NCBI RefSeq assembly: GCF_000876015.1
Contig: NZ_BBQM01000002.1
Coordinates: 62,001 to 126,000, forward strand
Length of the DNA stretch: 64,000 nt
Direction: 5' to 3'
DNA from: Cupriavidus basilensis
GTDB taxonomy: Bacteria > Pseudomonadota > Gammaproteobacteria > Burkholderiales > Burkholderiaceae
In this document: in pieces, positions 16,117-26,813 of the stretch
Layout: the number at the start of each line of letters is the position of its first letter
How positions within the stretch are numbered: position 1 is the stretch's first letter
Made by a program: the position numbers and the translations under genes
The notes under the pieces: model-generated
The model's input: only the letters and a program-made list of their open reading frames with translations
The model's database searches: none
Told to the model about the DNA's origin: nothing

Positions 16117-16950
16117 CTACGAAGGCCGGCGCCACACCACCGGGAACCAGTCCTCGCGCATGCGCTCGCCGCTGGCCAGCCCGATGCCCGGGAACGGCGG
16201 CGAGGTCCGGCCCGGCCGCGCGAGGTAGCGCACGTCGTCGCCGAGGAAGCGCGCCGAGAACGCGCGGCGCCGGCCGCTGCCGGTATTGCCGGCGGCGCCG
16301 TGCACGGTGCGGAAGTCGAACACCACCGCGTCGCCGGGCTCCAGCTCCGGCACCAGGATCGCGTGGCTGCCGTCTTCCACGTCGGGCATCTCCATGAACA
16401 GGTCGTCGCCAGCGTAGAAATTCTCGTTGCTGGCCCAGCGCTTGGGCCGCACCAGCCGCGGCCAGCGGTGCGAGCCGAGCACCACGCGCAAGGTGTTGGC
16501 GCGGGTGACGGGGTCGAGCGGAATCCAGTAGCTCGCGGTCTGCAATCCTTCCACGCAGTAATAGGGCAGGTCCTGGTGCCAGGGCGTGGGCTTGGCCGTG
16601 CCCGGCTCCTTGACCAGGATGTGCTCGTGGAAGACCTGCACGGCGTCGGCCCCCATCAGCCGCCCGGCGATCTCCGCCGCCGGCGAGCGGCGGATGAAGT
16701 CGGCGAACGGCGCGATGCGCTGCCAGTTGCAGTAGTCCTCGAAGAAGCGCCCGCGCTCGCCGCTGCCGACGTTCTCGATCGCGAACGGGCCGGGCTGCGC
16801 GAGATTCTGCTCGAAGCCATCGCGCAGCGCGGCCACCCAGCCGGCGAAGGCGCCGCGCAGCACCAGCGCGCCGTCGCGCTGGTAGGTTTCGATGTCGGCC
16901 GGCGAGAGGGTGGTCGGGAGGGCGGCCGAGGGGGCTGGCGAGAGGGTCAC
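16117..16950 (-). CDS. Phytanoyl-CoA dioxygenase family protein
   Basis: 277-residue Fe(II)/2-oxoglutarate oxygenase. The metal-binding His-x-Asp is in TPWHQDLPYYC at about residue 130, the distal histidine in FDFRTVHGAAGN near residue 216, and the 2-oxoglutarate arginine is probably in RRRAFSARFLGDD. It probably hydroxylates a small organic acid or alkylated substrate, which is not predictable. A GTG start at 16950 is chosen because AAAGGA lies about 6 nt upstream; the same frame has an earlier ATG at 17022, but that would run into the divergent promoter. It is transcribed away from a LysR gene, its likely regulator. Confidence 0.85.
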   Translation of the reverse strand: MTLSPAPSAALPTTLSPADIETYQRDGALVLRGAFAGWVAALRDGFEQNLAQPGPFAIENVGSGERGRFFEDYCNWQRIAPFADFIRRSPAAEIAGRLMGADAVQVFHEHILVKEPGTAKPTPWHQDLPYYCVEGLQTASYWIPLDPVTRANTLRVVLGSHRWPRLVRPKRWASNENFYAGDDLFMEMPDVEDGSHAILVPELEPGDAVVFDFRTVHGAAGNTGSGRRRAFSARFLGDDVRYLARPGRTSPPFPGIGLASGERMREDWFPVVWRRPS

Positions 16951-17009
16951 GATGGTCCTTTCCGGCTGGCGTGGGGCGGGGATGGAACGAGTATCGCGGC
17001 TGCCTGGAG

Positions 17010-17033
17010 ATAGGAAAAGCATATATTTCCTAT
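17010..17033. promoter_or_regulatory. Palindromic operator in the divergent LysR/dioxygenase promoter
   Basis: ATAGGAAA (17010-17017) and TTTCCTAT (17026-17033) are perfect inverted repeats with an 8-nt spacer. A second short inverted pair, GCATA (17019-17023) and TATGC (17031-17035), overlaps it. The site lies in the 101-bp gap, 18 bp before the LysR ATG and 59 bp before the dioxygenase GTG. That is where a LysR regulator would bind to control both itself and its target. Confidence 0.65.
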
Positions 17034-17051
17034 GCTGTAGTATTGGAAATC

Positions 17052-17966
17052 ATGATTGGTTTCTCCTTCCGCCAGCTCGAATACTTCGTGGCCGCCGCCG
17101 AGCACGGCAGCATCAGCGCCGCCGCGCGGGCGCGCCATGTGTCGCAGCCGTCGGTGTCGCTGGCGATCGCGCAGCTCGAGGAAACGCTCGGCGAGACGCT
17201 GTTCCGCCGCCAGGTCAGCCGCGGGCTGGAACTGACGCCGGCCGGCCAGCAACTGCTCGGCCGCGCGCGCGACATCCTGGCGCTGGCCGCGGACCTGGGC
17301 GCCGGCGGCGCGCACGGGGCCGCCGGGCGCGGCCTGCGCGGGCAGCTTTCGCTGACGTGCTTCCAGGATCTCGGTGCCTACTATGCGCCGCGCCTGCTGG
17401 CCGGCTTTCGCCGCCGGCATCCGGAGGTCTCGGTGACGCTGTTCGAGGCGGACCTGGCGACGGTGCACCGCACGCTGGCCGCCGGCAAGGCAGAGCTGGC
17501 GCTGACCTACGATCTCGGCTTCGACCAGCGCATCGCGCGCTGGGTGGTGGCGCGGCTGGCGCCCTATGCGTTGCTGCCGGCGGGCCACGCGCGCGCCGGG
17601 CAGGCGGACGTCAGCCTGGCCGAACTGGCCTCGGAGCGGCTGATCCTGGAGGACATCGCGCAGACGCGCGAGTATTTCCTGTCGCTGTTCTGGGCCCACG
17701 GCCTGCGCCCGCAGCTGCACCAGTACACGCAGACCTTCGAGATGCAGCGCGGGCTGGTGGCGCATGGCTACGGCGTGGCGCTGTCGTGCACGCGCCCGGC
17801 CGGGGACCACAGCTACGACGGCGAGCCGATCGCCTGCCTGCCGCTGCGCGACGCGGTGGCGCCGCAGCGCGTGGTGCTGGCGCGCTCGCCGGCCATGCGG
17901 CCGTCGCCGGTGGCCGAGGCCTTCATCCAGTGGACATGCGAGGCCGGCCATGCGCAGCCGGCGTGA
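17052..17966 (+). CDS. LysR-family transcriptional regulator
   Basis: 304 residues. The winged helix-turn-helix is at about residues 5-62 (FRQLEYFVAAAEHGSISAAARARHVSQPSVSLAIAQLE in part), followed by the linker helix and a two-lobe effector domain with LSLTCFQDLGAYYAPRLL at the hinge. The start MIGFSFRQLEYF is selected by family alignment; the frame is open upstream to 16971. It is divergent from the phytanoyl-CoA dioxygenase-like gene with a clear palindrome between, so it most likely controls that gene. The inducer is unknown. Confidence 0.93.
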   Translation: MIGFSFRQLEYFVAAAEHGSISAAARARHVSQPSVSLAIAQLEETLGETLFRRQVSRGLELTPAGQQLLGRARDILALAADLGAGGAHGAAGRGLRGQLSLTCFQDLGAYYAPRLLAGFRRRHPEVSVTLFEADLATVHRTLAAGKAELALTYDLGFDQRIARWVVARLAPYALLPAGHARAGQADVSLAELASERLILEDIAQTREYFLSLFWAHGLRPQLHQYTQTFEMQRGLVAHGYGVALSCTRPAGDHSYDGEPIACLPLRDAVAPQRVVLARSPAMRPSPVAEAFIQWTCEAGHAQPA

Positions 17967-17978
17967 GGCCGTAGCGGC

Positions 17979-18006
17979 AAGAAGCGCCTTCTAAGAAGCG
18001 CCTTCT
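17979..18006. repeat. Exact 14-bp tandem duplication at the anmK 3' end
   Basis: AAGAAGCGCCTTCT occurs twice in tandem (17979-17992 and 17993-18006). Each copy is itself palindromic, and TAAGAAG (17992-17998) with CTTCTTA (18002-18008) forms a hairpin that includes the anmK stop. It lies between convergent genes and may act as a weak terminator. Confidence 0.75.
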
Positions 18007-19163
18007 TAGCGCGGGTAGAGCGCGCCCAGCACGCGCGGGCCGGCCGCGCCGGTGACGGTCGGCACGTTGCCCGGCGCGCGCAGCAGCATCTGGCGCGCCA
18101 GCCATGCGAAGGCGATGCCTTCGACCTGCGAGACCGGCACGCCGAAGTCGTCCGAGCTTTGCACGGCCACGCCCGGCAGCGCGCGCGCCAGCAGCGCCAT
18201 GACGAAGCCGTTGCGCGCGCCGCCGCCGCACACGATCAGCCGCGCGGCGCCGGGCGCGTGCGCGCGCACGTCGCGCGCGATGGCCTCGGCCGTGAGCGCG
18301 GCCAGCGTGGCCTGCACGTCGGCCGGCGCAAGCGCGGCGCCGTGGGCGGCGAGATGGTTTTCCAGCCAGGCCGGGTGGAACAGGTCGCGGCCGGTGCTCT
18401 TGGGCGGGGCCACGCTGAAATAAGGCTCGGCCAGCAGGCGCGCCAGCAGCGCGTGGTCGATGCTGCCGCTGGCGCCCCAGGCGCCGCCGGCGTCGAAGGC
18501 CTGGCCGTGGTGGCGCTCGATCCAGTAGTCGAGCAGCACGTTGCCGGGGCCGCAGTCGAAGCCGCTGACGGGGGCCTGGCCGCCCTGGCCGGCGGCGGCG
18601 GGCAGCACGCTGATGTTCGAGATGCCGCCGATGTTGCAGGCCACGCGCGTCTCGCCGGCGGCACCGAACAGCGCCTGGTGCAGCGCCGGCACCAGCGGCG
18701 CGCCCTGGCCGCCGGCGGCCACGTCGCGGCTGCGGAAATCCGCCACCACGTCGATGCCGCACAGCTCGGCCAGCAGCGCGGGCTGCTGGCTCTGGCGCGT
18801 ATAGCCGGTGCCGTCGTAGAGGCCGGGCCGGTGGCGGATGGTCTGCCCGTGCGCGCCCACGGCCGCGATCGCCGTCGCCGCCAGCCCCGAGTCGCGCAGC
18901 AGCGACGCCACGCAGCCGGCGTAGACGCGCGCCAGTCCGTTGGCGGCCAGCGCCTCGCGGTGGATCTCGTCGGCGCCGGGCTGCTGGAGCGCGGCGAAGG
19001 CCTCGCGCAGCTCGGCCGGGAAGGGCTGGTGCGCCGCCGCCAGCACCGCCGGCCGCGCGCCGGAGAAATCGACCAGCACGCCGTCGGCGCCGTCCATGCT
19101 GGTGCCGGACATGATGCCGATGAAGCGGTCGGAGGCGGACGGCGGGGACGCGGAGGTCGGCAT
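18006..19163 (-). CDS. anmK: Anhydro-N-acetylmuramic acid kinase
   Basis: 385-residue sugar kinase of the ASKHA fold that opens and phosphorylates 1,6-anhydro-MurNAc to MurNAc-6-phosphate during cell-wall recycling. The ATP-loop [13 protein letters not shown] is at about residues 17-29, the catalytic region [14 protein letters not shown] near 125, and [13 protein letters not shown] near 190. It is followed on the same strand, upstream in position, by an M23 peptidase gene whose stop is 6 bp from this start, so the two form an operon. With amgK and murU elsewhere in the window, MurNAc salvage is well represented. Confidence 0.95.
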   Translation of the reverse strand: MPTSASPPSASDRFIGIMSGTSMDGADGVLVDFSGARPAVLAAAHQPFPAELREAFAALQQPGADEIHREALAANGLARVYAGCVASLLRDSGLAATAIAAVGAHGQTIRHRPGLYDGTGYTRQSQQPALLAELCGIDVVADFRSRDVAAGGQGAPLVPALHQALFGAAGETRVACNIGGISNISVLPAAAGQGGQAPVSGFDCGPGNVLLDYWIERHHGQAFDAGGAWGASGSIDHALLARLLAEPYFSVAPPKSTGRDLFHPAWLENHLAAHGAALAPADVQATLAALTAEAIARDVRAHAPGAARLIVCGGGARNGFVMALLARALPGVAVQSSDDFGVPVSQVEGIAFAWLARQMLLRAPGNVPTVTGAAGPRVLGALYPR

Positions 19164-19169
19164 GCTGGC

Positions 19170-20573
19170 TCAGTTGTTGATGGAGGCCACGTTGTAGGTG
19201 CGCAGCGCGTTGATGCGGCTGAGCAGCTCGCTGGAGTAGGCGAGGAACTGCTGGCGCGCCGGCCCGGTCAGCGCCGGCGTGTCCAGCGCGGCGATGGCCA
19301 GCGGGTTGAGCGGCACGTCGTTGACGCGGAACTCGTAGTGCAGGTGCGGCCCGGTGGCCCAGCCGGTCTGGCCGACGTAGCCGATGACCTGCCCCTGCGA
19401 CACATGCTGGCCGCGCTGCATGCCGGCAAAGCCGGACAGGTGCGCGTAGTAGGTGGCGTAGCCGCTGTGGTGCCGGAGGATGACGATGTTGCCGTAGCCG
19501 TTCTGCTGGCCGACGAATTCCACCTCGCCGTCGCCGGTGGCCATCACCTTGGTGCCGGTCGGCGCGGCGAAGTCCACGCCCTTGTGCTGCGCCCAGTTGT
19601 GATGCAGCGGATGGTTGCGCCCGCCGAAGCCGGACGACACCCGCGAGAACTCCACCGGCGAGCGCAGGAACGGCCGCTTCATGCTGCGCCCGTCGAAGGT
19701 GTAGTAGGCGCCCTGGGCGCCCTGCGCGCCGCCGTCGGGCGCGTACCACAGCGCCTGGTGCAGCTGGTTGTGGTTGATCAGCTCGACCGCCACCACGCGG
19801 CCGTTGCGCACGAAGGCGGCGTCGCGGTAGCCCGCCTCGTAGACGATGCGGAAGCGGTCGCCGGCGGTGATGTCGTGGTGGAAGTCGATGACGCCGGAGA
19901 AGATCGAGATCATCTGCGCGACCACGTCGTCGGGCACGTCGGCGTCGTCCATGGCCTTGAAGAAGCCGCCCGCGGCGATGGCGCCGGACAGCATCTCGTA
20001 GTGCACGTCGTTCTTCACCGACTGCACGCGCGCCTTGTAGGCCGGCGTGGCGGCGTCGCCAGCGCGCTCGTCGCCAGCGCGCTCGATCACCAGCTCGCGC
20101 GAGGACTGCGCGTCGCCGCCGAGGTTGGCCTGCAGCGACACCAGCAGGTTGTCCTGGTCGACCTCGGCCTGCACGTTCTGGCCCGGCTCGAGCGCGAACA
20201 GGCCGCGCGCGGTGGCGTTGCCGCGGATGAAGGCCTGCGCGTCGGGGTCGTCGATGCCGAGCCGCTTGAGCAGCGTGGCGATGGTGTCGCCGCGCAGCAT
20301 GCGCGCCTCGCGCACGAAGGTGGCGTCGGTTTCGGTAAGTTGCTCGAGCTGGTCGCGCAGGTCGGGCAGCCGGATGGCTTCCCGGATGCGCGGCGCAAGG
20401 GGGTCGTCGTAGGCGTTGCGCGGCGCCACGCCCATGGCGGCCGCCATGCCAAGCGTAAACACCGTGCCGACCGCCGCCGTGAGCTGCTTGCGCCGGCGCG
20501 CGTGCAGGGCGTTGGTCGGATCGACGAGAACCACCAGCTCACGCGCGAAAACTTCGCGGAGTCTGGACCACAT
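19170..20573 (-). CDS. M23 family peptidoglycan metallopeptidase
   Basis: 467 residues. A membrane segment at about 30-50 ([18 protein letters not shown]) anchors it, leaving the rest periplasmic. A central region (about 80-230) resembles the OapA/LysM-like segments of MepM-type enzymes. The C-terminal M23 domain has the zinc ligands in [21 protein letters not shown] and the HLHYEF motif. It should cleave cross-links in peptidoglycan. The ATG at 20573 is chosen because upstream sequence in the frame overlaps the probable promoter. It forms a two-gene unit with anmK, linking hydrolysis and recycling. Confidence 0.9.
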   Translation of the reverse strand: MWSRLREVFARELVVLVDPTNALHARRRKQLTAAVGTVFTLGMAAAMGVAPRNAYDDPLAPRIREAIRLPDLRDQLEQLTETDATFVREARMLRGDTIATLLKRLGIDDPDAQAFIRGNATARGLFALEPGQNVQAEVDQDNLLVSLQANLGGDAQSSRELVIERAGDERAGDAATPAYKARVQSVKNDVHYEMLSGAIAAGGFFKAMDDADVPDDVVAQMISIFSGVIDFHHDITAGDRFRIVYEAGYRDAAFVRNGRVVAVELINHNQLHQALWYAPDGGAQGAQGAYYTFDGRSMKRPFLRSPVEFSRVSSGFGGRNHPLHHNWAQHKGVDFAAPTGTKVMATGDGEVEFVGQQNGYGNIVILRHHSGYATYYAHLSGFAGMQRGQHVSQGQVIGYVGQTGWATGPHLHYEFRVNDVPLNPLAIAALDTPALTGPARQQFLAYSSELLSRINALRTYNVASINN

Positions 20574-20726
20574 CACGTAAAATTCACTCTTTGGTTCGGG
20601 CTGCGCTGCCGCGACGATCTGCTTCGTCTGCCTTCCTCCCCCGAGGTGCGGCGCGTGCCATATTGGTTTGCCGCCGTAGAATGGCGGTTGGCCAACGGGA
20701 GCGTCCCGCCGGCACAAGAAGCGCGG

Positions 20727-20732
20727 ATTATA
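20727..20732 (-). promoter_or_regulatory. -10 box of the M23 peptidase-anmK unit
   Basis: On the minus strand this reads TATAAT, preceded by GG, about 150 nt upstream of the M23 start. No good -35 is seen at the right distance, so the call rests on the perfect -10 alone in the 225-bp divergent gap to tyrS. Confidence 0.4.
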
Positions 20733-20798
20733 CCAAATGCGGCCGCTGGCTGTTTTTCGTACGCGTCTGAATTCTCATGTTTTTCAAAGACTTACGTC

Positions 20799-22040
20799 AT
20801 GACTGAAGTTTCCTCCGGCGCCGCCACTTCCTACCCCCTCACGCCTACCGTGATGCACGCCCTGGAGGTGTCCAAGCGCGGCTGCGACGAACTGCTGGTC
20901 GAGTCCGAGTGGCTGGCCAAGCTCGCGCGCAGCGAGGCGACCGGCGTGCCGCTGCGCATCAAGCTGGGCCTGGACCCGACCGCGCCCGACATCCACATCG
21001 GCCACACCGTGGTGCTCAACAAGCTGCGCCAGCTGCAGGACCTCGGCCACCAGGTCATCTTCCTGATCGGCGACTTCACCTCCACCATCGGCGATCCGTC
21101 CGGGCGCAACGCCACGCGCCCGCCGCTCACGCGCGAGCAGATCGAGGCCAACGCCCAGACCTACTACCGCCAGGCCAGCCTGGTGCTCGACCCGGACCGC
21201 ACCGAGATCCGCTACAACAGCGAATGGTGCGACCCGCTCGGCGCGCGCGGCATGATCGAGCTGGCGGCCAAGTACACCGTGGCGCGCATGATGGAGCGCG
21301 ACGACTTCACCAAGCGGTTCCGTTCTGGGATTCCGATTTCGGTCCATGAGTTCCTCTACCCGCTGATGCAGGGCTACGATTCGGTCGCGCTCAAGGCCGA
21401 CCTCGAGCTCGGCGGCACCGACCAGAAGTTCAACCTGCTGGTCGGGCGCGAGCTGCAGAAGGAGTACGGCCAGGAGCAGCAGTGCATCCTGACCATGCCG
21501 CTGCTGGTCGGTCTGGACGGCGTGGAGAAGATGTCCAAGTCCAAGGGCAACTACGTCGGCGTGACCGAGGCCCCGAGCGACATGTTCGGCAAGCTGATGA
21601 GCATCTCCGACGACCTGATGTGGCAGTACTTCGAGCTGCTGTCGTTCCGCCCGCTGAGCGAGATCGACCTGATGAAGCAGGAGATCGCGCTGGGCCGCAA
21701 CCCGCGCGACTGCAAGGTGCTGCTCGGCCAGGAGATCGTCGCGCGCTTCCACAGCGCGGCCGACGCCGAGCGCGCGCTGGAAGACTTCAACCACCGCGCG
21801 CGCGGCGGCGTGCCCGACGACATCCCGGCGGTCAGCCTGTCCGGCGCGCCGCTGGGCATCGCGCAGCTGCTCAAGCAGGCCAACCTGGTGCCGTCCACCT
21901 CCGAGGCCAACCGCAACATCGAGCAGGGCGGCGTCAAGATCGACGGCGCCGTGGTCAGCGACAAGGCGCTCAAGGTCGAGGCCGGCAGCTACGTCGTGCA
22001 GGTCGGCAAGCGCCGCTTCGCGCGCGTGACGCTGGCGTGA
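20799..22040 (+). CDS. tyrS: Tyrosyl-tRNA synthetase
   Basis: 413-residue class I aminoacyl-tRNA synthetase. The HIGH motif is at residues 66-69 ([12 protein letters not shown]), KMSKS is in [11 protein letters not shown] near 247, and a C-terminal S4 RNA-binding domain starts at about 350 ([21 protein letters not shown] in part). The start at 20799 gives the standard N-terminus; the long open frame further upstream is a shadow of anmK and the M23 gene. dtd follows after 19 bp, a logical pair because Dtd removes D-tyrosine mischarged on tRNA. Confidence 0.97.
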   Translation: MTEVSSGAATSYPLTPTVMHALEVSKRGCDELLVESEWLAKLARSEATGVPLRIKLGLDPTAPDIHIGHTVVLNKLRQLQDLGHQVIFLIGDFTSTIGDPSGRNATRPPLTREQIEANAQTYYRQASLVLDPDRTEIRYNSEWCDPLGARGMIELAAKYTVARMMERDDFTKRFRSGIPISVHEFLYPLMQGYDSVALKADLELGGTDQKFNLLVGRELQKEYGQEQQCILTMPLLVGLDGVEKMSKSKGNYVGVTEAPSDMFGKLMSISDDLMWQYFELLSFRPLSEIDLMKQEIALGRNPRDCKVLLGQEIVARFHSAADAERALEDFNHRARGGVPDDIPAVSLSGAPLGIAQLLKQANLVPSTSEANRNIEQGGVKIDGAVVSDKALKVEAGSYVVQVGKRRFARVTLA

Positions 22041-22059
22041 GCGCGCGCCGGAGCCGTCC

Positions 22060-22521
22060 ATGATCGCGCTGATCCAGCGGGTCTCGCAGGCCCGCGTCAC
22101 GGTCGAAGGCCGCACCACCGGCGAGATCGGCGCCGGCCTGCTGGCGCTGGTGTGCGCCGAGCGCGGCGACACCGAAGCCCAGGCCGAGCGCCTGCTGGCC
22201 AAGCTGCTGTCCTACCGCGTGTTCTCCGACGCCAACGGCAAGATGAACCTGCCGGTGCAGGACATCGACGGCCGCGGCACGCGCGGCGGCCTGCTGGTGG
22301 TGTCGCAGTTCACGCTGGCGGCCGACACCAACAGCGGCACCCGCCCGAGCTTCACCCCGGCCGCCGCGCCGGCCGACGGCGAGCGTCTCTACAACCATTT
22401 CGTGCAGCGCGCCCGCGCCGCGCACGGCGAGGTCCAGACCGGCGAATTCGGCGCCATGATGCAGGTCAGCCTGGTCAACGACGGCCCGGTGACCTTCTGG
22501 CTGCGCGTGCCGCCGGCCTGA
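22060..22521 (+). CDS. dtd: D-aminoacyl-tRNA deacylase
   Basis: 153-residue Dtd. The two signature motifs are present: SQFTLAAD at about residues 80-87 (catalytic Ser-Gln-Phe-Thr) and NDGPVTFWL near the C-terminus (Gly-Pro motif that excludes L-amino acids). The enzyme hydrolyses D-aminoacyl-tRNA and glycyl-tRNA(Ala). The short gap after tyrS suggests co-transcription. Confidence 0.97.
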   Translation: MIALIQRVSQARVTVEGRTTGEIGAGLLALVCAERGDTEAQAERLLAKLLSYRVFSDANGKMNLPVQDIDGRGTRGGLLVVSQFTLAADTNSGTRPSFTPAAAPADGERLYNHFVQRARAAHGEVQTGEFGAMMQVSLVNDGPVTFWLRVPPA

Positions 22522-22582
22522 GTCCGCCGACCCTCACATTGGCCGCGCCGCGCGCGGCGCCCAAACCAGCAAGGAGAGATAC

Positions 22583-23239
22583 ATGAAGATCTGGAGCAAG
22601 GCATTCGGCGACAACGGTCCCATCCCGGTCGATTTCGCTTTCGGCGCGATGGATCCCGCCACCCACGTGGCGCTGTCGGGCAACCGCAATCCCGACCTGC
22701 ACTGGGACGAGGCGCCGGCCGCCACGCGCTCGTTCGTGCTGATCTGCCACGACCCGGACGTGCCGAGCCGCGGCGACGACGTCAACCAGGAAGGCCGCGA
22801 AGTGCCGGCCTCGCTGCCGCGCGTGGACTTCTTCCACTGGGTGCTGGTCGACATCCCGCCGGGCCTGCGCTCGATCTCCGCCGGCAGCCACAGCGACGGC
22901 GTGATCGCGCGCGGCAAGCCCGGCCCCGAGGCCACCGGCGGCACCGCGGCGGCGGGCGGCCTGCGCCACGGCCTCAACGACTACACCGGCTGGTTCGCCG
23001 GCGACCCCGACATGAAGGGCGACTACTACGGCTACGACGGCCCCTGCCCGCCGTGGAACGACACCCTGCTGCACCACTACGTGTTCACCGTCTACGCGCT
23101 CGACGTCGACCGCCTGCCGCTCGACGGCACCTTCACCGGCGCGCAGGTGCGCGAGGCGATCCGCGGCCACGTGCTGGCGCAGGCGGCGATCACCGGCACC
23201 TACACGCTGAACCCGAAGCTGTCCGGCCCGGCGCAATAG
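22583..23239 (+). CDS. YbhB/YbcL family (PEBP-like) protein
   Basis: 218 residues of the phosphatidylethanolamine-binding/Raf-kinase-inhibitor-like fold, with the ligand-site motifs NRNPDLHWDEAP, CHDPDVPSRGDDVN, DFFHWVLVDIPP and the late HHYVFTVYALD. The bacterial cellular role is not known. No signal peptide is visible, so it is probably cytoplasmic. AAGGAGAGA lies before the ATG. It is longer than E. coli YbhB (about 158) because of inserts around residues 60-80 and 125-160, as in the larger subgroup of this family. Confidence 0.88.
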   Translation: MKIWSKAFGDNGPIPVDFAFGAMDPATHVALSGNRNPDLHWDEAPAATRSFVLICHDPDVPSRGDDVNQEGREVPASLPRVDFFHWVLVDIPPGLRSISAGSHSDGVIARGKPGPEATGGTAAAGGLRHGLNDYTGWFAGDPDMKGDYYGYDGPCPPWNDTLLHHYVFTVYALDVDRLPLDGTFTGAQVREAIRGHVLAQAAITGTYTLNPKLSGPAQ

Positions 23240-23366
23240 GCTGCGACAGGCCACAACGGGCCACGACAGGCCGCGCGAGGCCGTGCGCGGCCGCGGACCC
23301 CGCCGGCCATGCCGGCAGGGTCCGCGAAGGGTCGCAGGCAAACGCAAGGAAGAGAAAGGAAACGGC

Positions 23367-24041
23367 ATGTCGCAATTGCCCGGGCCGCATTCGCTGGCCT
23401 TCACCCACCTGATCCTGATCCGCCACGGCGAGACCGCGTGGAACCGCGAGCGGCGCCTGCAGGGGCAGCTCGACATCCCGCTCAACGCCACTGGCGTGGC
23501 GCAGGCCGACGCGCTGGCGCAGGCGCTGTCCGGCGAGCCGATCGACGCGGTCTATGCCAGCGACCTGTCGCGCGCGATGCAGACCGCGACGCCGCTGGCC
23601 GAGGCGCTCGGCACCACGGTGCGGCCCGACGCGCGGCTGCGCGAGCGCTGCTACGGCGCGCTCGAAGGCCGCACCTACGCGGAGGTGGCGGAGAATTCGC
23701 CCGAGGATTTCGCCCGCTGGCAGGCGCGCGTGCCGGACTACGCGCCGCAGGGCGGCGAATCGCTGCTGGCCTTCCACGAGCGCGCGGTGGAAGCCGCGCT
23801 GGCGCTGGCGCGCCGCCATCCGGGCGAGCGCATCGCGCTGGTCGCGCACGGCGGGGTGCTCGACTGCCTCTACCGGGAAGCCAACGACATGACGCTCGAA
23901 GCGCCGCGCCAGCACGAGCTGCTCAACGCCAGCATCAACCGGCTGCGCTGCGACAGCCAGCGCCTGACCGTGATGCAGTGGGCCGACGTGGCCCACCTGC
24001 AGGACCTGGCGCTCGACGAGGTGGACCGCCGCGTGCCCTAG
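23367..24041 (+). CDS. Histidine phosphatase family protein (GpmB/CobC-like)
   Basis: 224 residues. The phosphohistidine motif LIRHGETAWNRERRLQG is at about residues 16-32, the second Arg and Glu are in DLSRAMQTATPLAE and RERCYGALEGRTY, and the final catalytic His is in LVAHGGVLDCLYRE. Members act on phosphoglycerate-like, nucleotide or cofactor phosphates; the substrate cannot be read here. The start at 23367 has AGAAAGGAAA upstream, and the N-terminus MSQLPGPHSLAFTHLILIRHGE fits the family. Confidence 0.88.
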   Translation: MSQLPGPHSLAFTHLILIRHGETAWNRERRLQGQLDIPLNATGVAQADALAQALSGEPIDAVYASDLSRAMQTATPLAEALGTTVRPDARLRERCYGALEGRTYAEVAENSPEDFARWQARVPDYAPQGGESLLAFHERAVEAALALARRHPGERIALVAHGGVLDCLYREANDMTLEAPRQHELLNASINRLRCDSQRLTVMQWADVAHLQDLALDEVDRRVP

Positions 24042-24063
24042 CCGCGCGGCATGGCGGGCCGCG

Positions 24064-24789
24064 CTACACGCGCAGCCGGAACGGCGTGAAGTCGGTGTTG
24101 CGGTCGTACCAGTCCTCGCGCTCGGCGCGCTTGAGGAAACCCACCACCTTGTAGGTGACCGGCGTCATCACCACCTCCCAGCCGGTCTTCAGGATGTACT
24201 GGGCGATCGCCACCTGGATCACCTTCTCCAGCGGCCAGATGCCGTAGAACGCGATCACGTAGAACAGCGACGAGTCGACCAGCTCGCCGGCCAGCGTGGA
24301 GCCGATGGTGCGCGTCCACAGCCAGCGCCCCTCGGTCCACAGCTTCATCTTGGCCAGCACGTAGCTGTTGGCGAAGCTGCCGCAGCAGAACGCGATCAGC
24401 GAGCCGAGCGCGATGCGCCAGGTGTTGCCGAACACGTCCTGCAGGCTTTTCTGGTAGTCGCTCATGAACGGCGCCACCGGCATCTTCAGCACCACCAGGC
24501 TCATGAACGTGGCGAAGGCCAGCGCGGCGAAGCCGGCCCACACCACGCGGCGGTCGCGCCCGTAGCCGTAGACCTCGGTCAGCACGTCGCCGAAGATGTA
24601 GGAGATGGGGAAGAACAGCACGCCGGCGCCGAAGGTCACCGGGCCGATCAGCGGCAGCGTGACCTGGGCCGCCTTGGCCGCGCCGATCAGGTTGGAGCAC
24701 AGCAGGACCGTGACGAACGCCACCATCACGAGATCGTAGTAGCGGTAGACGCGCCCGGTATGGCCGGGCGTGGCGTTCGATGTGGTCAT
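24064..24789 (-). CDS. Queuosine precursor transporter (YhhQ/VUT family)
   Basis: 241-residue inner-membrane protein with about six hydrophobic segments, for example LVMVAFVTVLLCSNLIGAAK (residues 19-38) and VWAGFAALAFATFMSLVVL. The family signature FGAGVLFFPISYIFGDVLTEVYGYGRDR is clear in parts at about residues 53-80. The family imports 7-cyano-7-deazaguanine or 7-aminomethyl-7-deazaguanine for queuosine synthesis. It stands alone and converges with the histidine phosphatase gene. Confidence 0.92.
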   Translation of the reverse strand: MTTSNATPGHTGRVYRYYDLVMVAFVTVLLCSNLIGAAKAAQVTLPLIGPVTFGAGVLFFPISYIFGDVLTEVYGYGRDRRVVWAGFAALAFATFMSLVVLKMPVAPFMSDYQKSLQDVFGNTWRIALGSLIAFCCGSFANSYVLAKMKLWTEGRWLWTRTIGSTLAGELVDSSLFYVIAFYGIWPLEKVIQVAIAQYILKTGWEVVMTPVTYKVVGFLKRAEREDWYDRNTDFTPFRLRV

Positions 24790-24889
24790 GGCGGTTCCAG
24801 GGGCGGCGGTGTGGCGATTATGCCAGCCATGCCGCCGCCGTGTTCGCGCCGCGTCCGCCTCGCCCGCGCGCCGCGAGGCGCGCGCCGGA

Positions 24890-25477
24890 CTACAGGTCCA
24901 GCTTGCCGATCTTGGAGCCGTCCAGCGAGATGTCGAACATCAGCCCGGCGTTGGTCTGCACGAAGCCGATCACCGGCTGCTGCGCGGTGTTGGTGTCGAT
25001 CGAGCCGTTGGCGCCGATCTTGGCCAGCGCCACGCTGGCATCCGCGCCCACGGTCCAGCCGCTGCTGTTGAGGAACTTGCTGTAGGCGTCGGGCGTCATG
25101 AACATGATGATGACCGACTTGGACTGCCCGCCCGCGGTCAGGCCCACCGAGGCCGAGGTGGTGCGGTAGTAGCCCACCGGAGCACCGCTGCGGCCGCGCA
25201 GCACGCCTTCGCCATATTCGCCGCCGATCACCAGCCCCGCCGACAGCACGCGCGGGAAGACCAGGATGCCCTGGGCGCGCGCGGCCAGCTCGCGCGCGCT
25301 GCTGGTGGTGCCGTAGAGCCGGTTGAGCGCGCCGTCGGCCCCCGCGTTGATCTCCTGCCGCTTGGCCGCCGCGTCGGTTGGCGCATTGGTGCCCGTGGTG
25401 GTGCAGCCCGCGGTGAAGGCGGTGGCCACGAGCAGGCCCGAGCCCGCCATCCGGGTCACAAACTGGCGTCGATTCAT
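24890..25477 (-). CDS. SYLF/YSC84-type lipid-binding lipoprotein
   Basis: 195 residues. The N-terminus is a lipoprotein signal with lipobox TAGC (Cys at about residue 25; FTAGCTTTG), so the product is probably anchored in the membrane facing the periplasm. The SYLF domain follows from about 55, with ARAQGILVFPRVLSAGLVIGGEYGEGVLRG-like segments and QSKSVIIMFMTPDAYSKFL. Proteins of this family bind phospholipids; the bacterial role is unclear. GGAGAGA lies before the ATG. Confidence 0.9.
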   Translation of the reverse strand: MNRRQFVTRMAGSGLLVATAFTAGCTTTGTNAPTDAAAKRQEINAGADGALNRLYGTTSSARELAARAQGILVFPRVLSAGLVIGGEYGEGVLRGRSGAPVGYYRTTSASVGLTAGGQSKSVIIMFMTPDAYSKFLNSSGWTVGADASVALAKIGANGSIDTNTAQQPVIGFVQTNAGLMFDISLDGSKIGKLDL

Positions 25478-25676
25478 GTGCTCTCTCCTGTCAGGTACGA
25501 ACGGGGCCGGCCGCCCGGCATGCGGCGCCAGGCCGGTACCGCCTCGCGGCGGCCGGAACTAAGCCATTGTGAACAGGCAGGCAGCCGCCAGCAACGCGCG
25601 ACGAAAGAATTGTCTGCGGGCAACGAAAACATTTAACACGGGATACGCGGCACCGCGCGGCCGTCGCCGCCGCGCC

Positions 25677-26732
<1,056 letters not shown>

Positions 26733-26813
26733 GGGTGTGCTACGGGCGAAGTGGCTCGATTGTAGCCCCTCCGGGCCGCGCTACCCGCGCCGGCCGCGCC
26801 TGCCCGCGGCCGC

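Noticed and set aside
16951..17022. Upstream ATG for the phytanoyl-CoA-dioxygenase-like gene
   Set aside because: It would cover the palindromic operator and place the start within 30 bp of the divergent LysR start; the GTG at 16950 has a better ribosome site.
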